The notes beneath the pieces were generated by a model. It made no database searches, was not told where the DNA came from, and was given only the letters and a program-made list of their open reading frames with translations. Positions 24,901 to 33,900 of a DNA stretch of 64,000 nt are shown piece after piece. The DNA comes from Symsagittifera roscoffensis (lineage: Eukaryota; Xenacoelomorpha; Acoela; Convolutidae). The DNA is taken from assembly GCF_963678635.1 (NCBI RefSeq), contig NC_087063.1, positions 51,347,220 through 51,411,219 of the forward strand, given 5' to 3'. The first letter of the stretch is position 1, and each line of letters begins with the position of its first letter. A program made the translations under genes and the position numbers.

Positions 24901-27900
24901 CTTGATAAGTGTACAAGTGATTGCTTTATCGCCCCGATTGTGATAACAGTAAAGAAGGACGACTCAATAAAATTGGCAATGGACGCGAAACCAATAAATA
25001 GACAATTGTTTAAAAACAAATACCAAATGCCGAACGTAGACGAACTTATTGACGGGGTAAGCCAGATTGTAACCGAAAACAAAAAGGGTACGCTATATTT
25101 TTCGGTGTTAGATTTAAAATATGCGTACAGTCAACTAAAATTGGCTGCGGATACAGCTAGGCAATGTAATTTTAACATTGTGGGCGGAAAAGCAACCGGA
25201 ACTTACAGATTCTTGACAGGATTCTACGGACTAGCAGATATGCCAGCTGAATTTCAAAAGGCTATGGATAGAACCATCAATCATGCTAAAAACACATTCT
25301 GTTTCCTGGATGACATACTTATTGTGTCAAAGGGAAGTGAAACCGAACATGCCAACCTAGTAGAAGCAGTATTAAAGAAATTGGATGCGGAAAATTTGGC
25401 ACTGAAACTATCAAAATGTGAATTTTTTAAACAAGAAGTGAATTGGTTGGGTCATCATCTCTCAGAAGAAGGAGTTAGACCGAAGATCACTAAAACGGAA
25501 GCGGTAGTAAACTTGAACCCGCCGAAATCCCTAAAACAACTAAGGTCATTTCTAGGAAGCATAAATCATCTAGCTAAATTTATACCTAACGTAGCAAGTC
25601 TGACAGAAAAATTAAGACCTCTTCTTAAAGAAGAAAATCAAAAGAAAAAGTTAAAAAACATGAAACTCCCGGTGAAAAAATTCGAGTGGGGGGATGTTCA
25701 CACAGAAGCATTTAATGCTATAAAAGGAGCTGTGGCAAATATTACGAAAGTGCATTATTATGATGCAAATCGACAAACACGAGTTAAGTGCGATGCTAGC
25801 CATGATGGACTAGGGTCCACTTTAGAACAACAAAATGATGAAGGGTTGTGGGTCCCAATTTCGTTCGCATCTCGATACCTAAATGCTCAAGAAAAAAAAT
25901 ATTCAACAAATGAGTTGGAACTATTGGCAGTTGTTTGGGCAGTAGACAGATATAAACACTATCTTCTGGGGAAACCATTTACCATCGCAACTGACCATAA
26001 AGCTCTTACAACAGCATTGGATGTTAATCAATCAAACAAGACCTATCAGTCACGCTTAACCCGGTGGGTTGACCGGTTACTGCCGTATCAGTTCAACATA
26101 GTTCACATTCCGGGGAGGGACATGGGCATAGTTGATTATTTATCGCGTGATCCTTTCAATGATCCCTGGCCCGAATCAGAATTAGACGAAAAGTTTGTAG
26201 TAGCTACGATAAACTCCTTTCATGAAGCGTTCGACTGCTGGAACAGTAGGCTTAAAGATTCAAGTGCGCTCAACCGGAACGAAAACGTTCTAGAATGTTC
26301 TAGAAGGAATGTTAGGAAACAGTCATCAAGTAATGGTTGCTATAGCAACCAAAACGGTCAAAACCGAACAAAGCTCGACCGGAACGAGAGAAAAAAGTTT
26401 CCACGACTGCAAAAACAGCTAAACACAACAGTTCAACAGAAACAAATCACTTTTTCGTCAAATCAACCCAGCAAACAGTCAGTCTCAAAAAATTGCAAAA
26501 TAAAAAAACGACCAGTACCGAAAAAAATAGAAAAAACAGACTCAAGAATCGAGATGTCAGAAAATACAAACAAAACATACGACTGGTGGTCCAGCTCACC
26601 ACAAGATTGGCGGAATGAGGAGCGTGAAGAAAGCTTAATGGACCCAAAGTGGAACCGATCATTTTCCACCAACAACGAACTCTCGGGAGAAGAGGAAATC
26701 ACAGAGACAGTACAACGTACAAGAAAGATTATACGAGGAGGAAGAAAAAATAGGGACAGCTCAGACAGCGAAACACGTCAACAACAACGAGTAAAATGGT
26801 CGCTGGAACCGGAACAACAACGAATAGCGGACCAAAGACTGCTCTCTTTCTGGCAATTAATAGGCGGAGAAAACAATGTTCAGGAAAATCGAGAACTGGT
26901 GGCCGATACTCAAGAAGTCAGAGAAAATCTGGAAGACGAATTCAATCCAACATCGTCAAAACCGATCGCATCGACAGAACGAAAACTCAGTGAGGTGAAC
27001 GTAATAGAAGTCGACCTAACAACCACAGAAGAGGCGGAGAGTGAGGAGGAAGTGTGCTCAATCCAACCGCCAAAGGGTCTAGGAAAGTTAAGGCTGCAAA
27101 AGCAGCAACAAGTAGAGACTCTGGACAACCTCGCAAAACTTCGACAAAAACTTACTAGCAGAACTGACCACAGAAGACACGTGGATGGACCGCCTCAGGA
27201 GAGTGATAGAGAGAGGGGACAAACAAGGATTCGAACTGATGGGACCCTATACAAATCCGTTGTGGTCGCAGATGGCAGTTCAGGACGACTGCATCTTGGT
27301 GAATAATCGGCTAGCAGTACCAGTTCAACTACGACAAGCTGTCCTGAAACGAATACATCGGGGACACCCAGGACAGGAAGCGATGTTGGGAGCAGCGCAA
27401 TATCTGTGGTGGCCACACATGAATAAGGACATCGTGAATTTGGCAGAGGAGTGCCGTAGTTGTACCAGATATGGTAAGAATGTAAAATACCTTATTTCGA
27501 AAAATTCGTCAAAACCACTACCACTGCTCACGCAGCCGGGACAGGAGGTACAACTAGATTATGCGGGGCCTATAGAAAATCAAAAAGGAAAAAAAATCTA
27601 TCTTTTAGTAGCTATTGATCGATTCTCAAAATTTCCATCTGTGAAGGTTACAAAATCGACAAGCGGAAAAAGCACAGTAAAATTCTTGAGATCATATATC
27701 GACACTCATGGAGTCCCTGAATCAATTCGTTCGGATCAATTTTCAGGCTTTAAGGGAAAAACTCTAAAAAAATTTTGTTCGGAACTCAATATCGAGCAAA
27801 AATTCTGTCCGGTGGGGGATCACAGAGGTTGTGGGTTGGTTGAACGTACAATTCAAACAATAAAGAGAAGACTGGGAGTGATGATGCTCGATGAAAATAA

Positions 27901-30900
27901 TAAATCAATCAAATTATGTCTCAGTATTATAATGCGAGATTTACGATGGAACAAGCAGAAAACAATTCAAGTATCCCCGTTCCAAGCACATTTCGGCAGA
28001 CTACCAAAAACAGAATTTAAAATTGTGAGGGATAGGTTTTTAAATAATTCTGATTCTTTAGACAAACAACACTTGGAACGCTCAGCACTGACTGCGTCTC
28101 AAATGAAAAGGAGGATTGACCAGTCAAGAGAGAATCTCAAGATAGTGCGCAAGGGACAACTGAGCAGGGATACAAGCCCACTGCACAAGCAGCAGATAAC
28201 ATCGGACAGAGACAAAGAAAGAGCCAAAGCCCTAAAGGAATTGTTGGAAGCGAACGCCCGCTGGAACTACGAAAGAAGGGACGCAGCTAAAAATGACATC
28301 AGGAAATTAGTGGACGAGACAGGTCAACTCAATCCCGACCTTCGAAAAGAAATGATTTACTCTTGGGAAAAAGGATTTGTGGAAGATAAAGTAGAAAACC
28401 AATGCAAGTCACCACCCAAGACAATACTTAGAAAGGACCCCCGAAGGAAAAGCGGACAAGCCCTAACCAGACCACTAAAGGGGAAAATAGCTTCAGAAAC
28501 GGAATCAACAATTAAGACATCGGCCGGTTCGATCTATAGAAAATCGGACATAGCTCAATCAAAAACCGTACTTACACAAGAAAAACAGAGAAGCACAAGT
28601 AAAAGTCCATCGTCGGAACCTACAAAAAAGTTCAAACGAGTCAGTTCTCCAGAACTACTAGAGGAGTTGGAATCGGAGGACGAACTCCAAGGAGAAATGG
28701 AAATCGCAAATGAAATGGACCCAATAGAGCGCTTTCAGAAGAGCCAAACAATCGTCACTTCTAAGGACACAGAAGCCGGGGGAGGATTGAATCTTGCTAT
28801 AAAAAGAGCAAAACCAAATTTGGCGGGACCAAAATCATCAGAGGAAATAATCACGAACAAGCCGGAAAAAAGCGGAAAAGAGAAGAAAGGCCGAAGCAAA
28901 CAACAACAGGGGACAAACGCAAACCAAACTGCGACTGCAGTCAACTCGGAACAAGAGCAAGCAATATCTAAGCCGGATTCGGTCACAGTAGATACCAAAA
29001 TCCAGTCGAGTTCTACGCCGAAAACCAAACAGCGTCCGAAACTGAAGGGCATTGACGCGCACACCCCTCTTGAAGATATAGTGGAGACTTTTCACAATAG
29101 AAATTTGGCACCATCTGACTGGGAAAAGTACGCGGACCAATTATTAAAAAGAGGAGTGCAGCGAGTTGCGGATGAACTTAGAGAAAATCCTCAAAAAGGC
29201 TCAGAATTGGATACGAATTTCGAACCACCACAAGGATTCTCGGACGAATCAAGTGCGGAAGAGTCAGGTGTTCGAAGGAGTTCAAGACAAACAAAAAATA
29301 AAGAACCCAAACGTTTCGGAGATCCGATAAAACATTCAATCAAAGAAATATCCGAAAATCTTACAGGCAGAAGTCTTTTGAAGGAGGCACTTAAAGAATA
29401 CAGAAACCAGCTGAGAGAGTTCAAAGATCGGGAAGACAGACCTTTGGAATCAAAAGTGCGGCGACTCGAAAGACATTTATTTATGCGAAAATTCGGATAT
29501 GCCACTTTAGATGAAGGAGTAGATTGGAACCCGAGTTGGGAAATTGAGCTAGAGGAAAACTGAAATCTACATAATCCAAAAACTGTCATTCATCTTAAGA
29601 ACTTTCTTCCGAACTGAGTAAATTAAAACTCTTTTAAATAAATTATCCTACTGATGTTGTATAATTTATTTCTTTCACCGAGGGGGGTGTGTCATACCGC
29701 TAAGCAGTACTCACTATACGGATGTACAGCCAACCTCTGGTGTTAAATCATTATTTTATGGTACGCTCAAGGTCATACATAAGTGATGACACTGAGACTA
29801 AGTGAGAGATCAGAGTACTTAACAACGATCTATCTCTCAGTACATAAGAAAACAAAGAAAAGAGAAAATCTAAATTCAATCTTCTAAATAAAGTATTGAA
29901 TTCCAACTTGTTTTCAATTTGATATCGCAACGCATGAGATCACGTCTGGTTTCTATAAATTAATCTTTGTGAAATTTGGACATCACATTAAACTTGACGC
30001 TTTTGCAGTTTTCATCTTTAAGAGCTATATAGTTTGCATGGATGCTACAAGGTTTTCAGTTCACTTCAGGTGTGGGCCACCTCTACCTGTGAGTTTGTGC
30101 GCACGCTCAATGGCCACAAAAGAGGCATCGCCTGTCTGCAGTACCGGGACAACCTAGTGGTGTCGGGATCCTCGGACAACGACATCCGACTGTGGGACAT
30201 AGAGAACGGCGCCTGCATTCGCACTCTGAGTGGCCACGAAGAACTAGTGAGATGTATCCGATTCGACAACTACAGAATCGTATCCGGTGCTTACGACGGG
30301 TGAGTGAAACATATTGTCTCACAATCCGGAATGGTTACGATTTTGAGCATAGGCGCTGTCCAAGTGCATCGAATGAGTATTTTTAGGAAAGTTTTGCGAT
30401 CTCGTCATAAATACGTTAAAAAGAAATGTGCTCATTGCTGAGCATTTATAGCATTGAGCACTTTTTGTAGTAATTTCTTGCAACTGAACTAAAGAAGACT
30501 GCTCGAATCACGGTGAACCCCTGAATATTTTCATTGCCCCATAAGATATCTCTTTTAAAAATTGACAGTTTCAAAATTTTGTGATTTTTAAGTGTCAATG
30601 AACGATGATATTTATCTTCATTTGGTTTTGCTGTTTTTTTAGGAAAAAGACGCTAAAATTCAATTCTCGCTGGTTGAAATTTTATCATTTTGAAAGTTCA
30701 TAACCCTTGCGATCAGCAAGGGTATTGCAATCGGGTACTAGACTTTTTTCCCGTAAGTAACTTTGTCAACAGATAGGTCAAACTAAGAAATGGTGGTAAT
30801 CAGTATGTTTTATACCATTGGTTTATACACATGAATAATTAAAAGCATAGTTACTGTATTGGCCTTGTGTTTACCTTAAGAGTTGCCAATTAATATTTTT

Positions 30901-33900
30901 TATCAGATTCTAATTTCAGAAGGCCATCAGTGGAAATAAATGAGCTATTTTTTGCGAATATGTTGTTGCATTTTTTCAATGCAAATAAATTTTTTTCTAA
31001 CTTTTCAAAAATGTTTGCTTTGTCGGTCAATTAGCACGGACTTGTTAAGTATGCGATTTTTATTCTCGCATTAAGCATTCGTGGGTTGTTATCGCTACGT
31101 AATTTTTGTTACGATGCATATTTACCGTTTGTTTATATATTGCGAAAAATGAAGAAAAGTTGCGACAAAGGAAGGAATTTTTTTTTCATATTCTTACCGG
31201 AATAACAAAATTATTTAGTAACCCAGTTATTTTTTATTAGACAAGTTTTTTTTGAACAAGTAGTCAATCACAACAGATTTTTGAAATTCAAAGAGCTTTA
31301 AGTGATATAGTGTTTCTCCGTTTTTCGACAAATTACAAATGATCAAAACAAGTAAATCACTTTATCCCGCTTCCTTGAATTTATTGAAACTTTTCCAATT
31401 GTATACTGGCTCTGTAGTTGTTAAATTTTCCTCTACAAGCGCTGGCATGTTTAAATTGATATTTTTTGCATCTAGTAACAAGTTATTTGAATCAAGAAAT
31501 TGTTAATTAAATTTCAGTTAATTTAATTCACCGCACACGCTGTGTTAATAGAAAACTAGTGAGCAGTGAGCTTGAAATGTCCTAAATAGACTATTTTAAC
31601 GCTTTTTTCGGGGGAAAATTTTGTTAAGAGTATTGAACGTTCTGAAGACTCTTATATAGGTCTTGGTGATTTTTTTTCAGGAAAAATTCAAAACGCTCTA
31701 ATAATTACAGATGTGCATTCATACATATTGATGCATTAATGAATGCACTTAGGTATAAATGCACGTTTTGAGTTCAATTGAAATTCATCTGCTTCTAGGT
31801 CACGTAAATAGCACTCTTTAAATACGAACGTGGAAATGGCGCGAAAAACGAACTGTTTCTAGTTTTGAAAGTGGAATTTGCTTTTCAGATTTTAAGCGGA
31901 ATGAAAACTTTGCCTGTTGATCCAATTTTCTAAAGTTGGGTTATCTTTATCAAAAAAGCGCCGATCACAAATCGCTCTAGAAATTCAAAGAGCTTAAAGA
32001 GAATCTCCTTTTTTCTTTGAAATTCGAAAGTTTTGATTTTTTTAACAAAGTGTCTTTTAATGTTTACTTGCGTTCATTGCTCTTTTCTAATCTTCGATTA
32101 GCTATGTTTTAACAGAATCACTTGTGTCTTGGTTCACAATGAATTCAGATTTTTTCGCATGTGGTGCGGCAAGATTACGCCTTGGAAAGCAAAGGCCTTG
32201 GACGGCATGGAATCTGACTGTTTTTTTTGTTCTAACTGGAAATATTAGTTTTCAAAAAAATTTCGGCCGATAGTTTCTATGCTTACGTTTTTTAGGCTTA
32301 GTTGCCACATCGTAAATTTGGTTTTTGTGTACGTTATTTTCAATTTAATAGCTTTCAGTGTTTTGAATTCCTGCGAATTTTAATTGAACTATTCTTGACT
32401 TCGTGTATCTTGCTGTTTTGTTTTTTTTTCGCTCAAAAACTATTCGGCTTAAATGATTTCGGCTTATATTTTATTATCTTAGTGACCTCTCACTTTTTTT
32501 GACTTATCAGTGATTTCAAATCCTTCATTGAAATGCGACTGCTCAAATGCTTTTAGTTTTCGAGATTTGACATTTTTTAATGATTTTTTCAAAAGATTTC
32601 AAAGAACCTACCTGTAACGTGAGAAAACGTTTTTTGTCAGCCTACTCACTGGCGTACTCACAATTTAGAACAAACTTTATCGTCAGCGTACTCACAATTT
32701 AGAATGCTCTCTTAGTTTCTGACATATGATGTTTCTTATATTTTTTTTCAAAATGTTTCGGGAACTTTGGTTTAATAAAATTCACGAAATTGGAAATTCC
32801 CAACACTCTAGTTGGGTGCTGTCAGGGCAAGCTCAGGGGTTGCAAATTTTGCAATAGCTTATTTCCGATATGTGCTGTTTTTAAGTTAACCAAAAATTGG
32901 AAGCACCGGAGGTGCGTTACACGCTAGTTTTTTTCTAACTTCTCCAATTTGGGATAATTATTGAGTGCTATTTACCAGTTTTCTACTGGTGCGTAGCGTG
33001 TGCTGTGAATTAAATCATTCCAAATTGAGTTAAGGCTTCTTAGTTGTTTCACTTATTTTGTTGAATAAATGAGGAATATATCATTCTGAGCTTGACTTTT
33101 TGCCTTCGGGGGATTAAACATAAGCCTGCAAAAAAATGAGTTTTCAAAAAAAATTATGGTCTTTATTTTTGCATAAAACACTACTGCAGATATCTTAAAG
33201 GGTATTTAGAATTTGCCTTGATACGAGCATTCTGGTTAATACTGAAAACTTTCAATTGAAACAGACTTATATAGAAGCTATTATACTTCTCATATCTCAA
33301 TTGAGCAATACAAATCAAAAGAAGTAATTTTGAAATAGATTTGTTTGCTCCATTTTCCATGTTTTATCCAGCGGTTTGACTTTTGCTCCGATCATTGGAA
33401 AATATATTTTGTATTCCGGTGTGTTTTAGTTTTTTGTTCTTTCTTTATTTTCTTTCCATGCAAAATCAGGTAACAAAAATAATCATCGGAATGGTTCGAG
33501 TGATACAGCAAATTTCAGTCGTGATTTTCAAAAAGTTTTCTCATTGAGAAAATCTTCTAACAAGTTTTTAATATTTATTTCAATTTTGAGCGAATAAAGC
33601 GAGTGAATACGCAACAGCTTGTTTATGCTTAGTTTAAGCTCTGAAAATTTAATTTAAGACCTGAAAGCAGGTAAAATTAGTTTTTGGATTTTTTACCGCC
33701 TTTTTGGTCACAAATTTTGTCCAATTTGCCTTTATTACTATGACTGTCAATTATGCCTAATATATAGTAACGTCAGATCTTTTTATCACACCGCGCAGAA
33801 AAAAAACTACAGTGTACTTTTTTGAACACTATGGTCGGAACATTCTGTGCTACATGCGCAATAAACGCCTTTCCCTGTCTAATGCTGCAAGTGTTTCAGT

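Larger units (their letters stand above)
22751..29934 (+). mobile_element. Ty3/gypsy-type LTR retrotransposon, nearly complete
   Basis: The element is about 7.18 kb long. It has LTRs of 252 and 245 bp that start TGTCATACC and end CGCA, and three long open frames in + orientation carrying gag, protease/RT/RNase H, and integrase, in the Ty3/gypsy (Metaviridae) gene order. The LTRs appear identical apart from a 7-bp indel, so the insertion is young. No env-like membrane protein is seen. Frames 2, 1 and 2 are used in turn, so expression would need a -1 and then a +1 frameshift unless one or both shifts are mutations. No target-site duplication is visible. It lies in the same orientation as the host gene, within a beta-TrCP intron of 8.1 kb that would be about 0.9 kb without it. 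Confidence 0.95.
30300..33899. other. beta-TrCP intron filled with dispersed repeats
   Basis: The intron runs from GTGAGT to TTTCAG, 3.6 kb. It contains the hairpin repeat (30703-30770), an inverted-repeat-bounded segment (about 31515-33020) holding a copy of the GTGAAGAC family, and a copy of the GGAACATTCTGTGC family (33410-33890). No coding exon is seen in it. Confidence 0.6.

Noticed and set aside
27307-29563. Envelope gene in the gypsy element (endogenous-retrovirus type)
   Set aside because: The region after integrase is charged and hydrophilic, with no signal peptide, membrane anchor or glycoprotein features, so it is not an env.
29191-29589. 132-residue minus-strand open frame
   Set aside because: It is antisense to the integrase ORF and Ser/Leu-rich as a mirror of its codon use.
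30703-30745. Helitron 3' end (hairpin followed by CTAG)
   Set aside because: The hairpin-to-CTAG distance is longer than usual, and similarity between copies continues past CTAG, so it is not a boundary.
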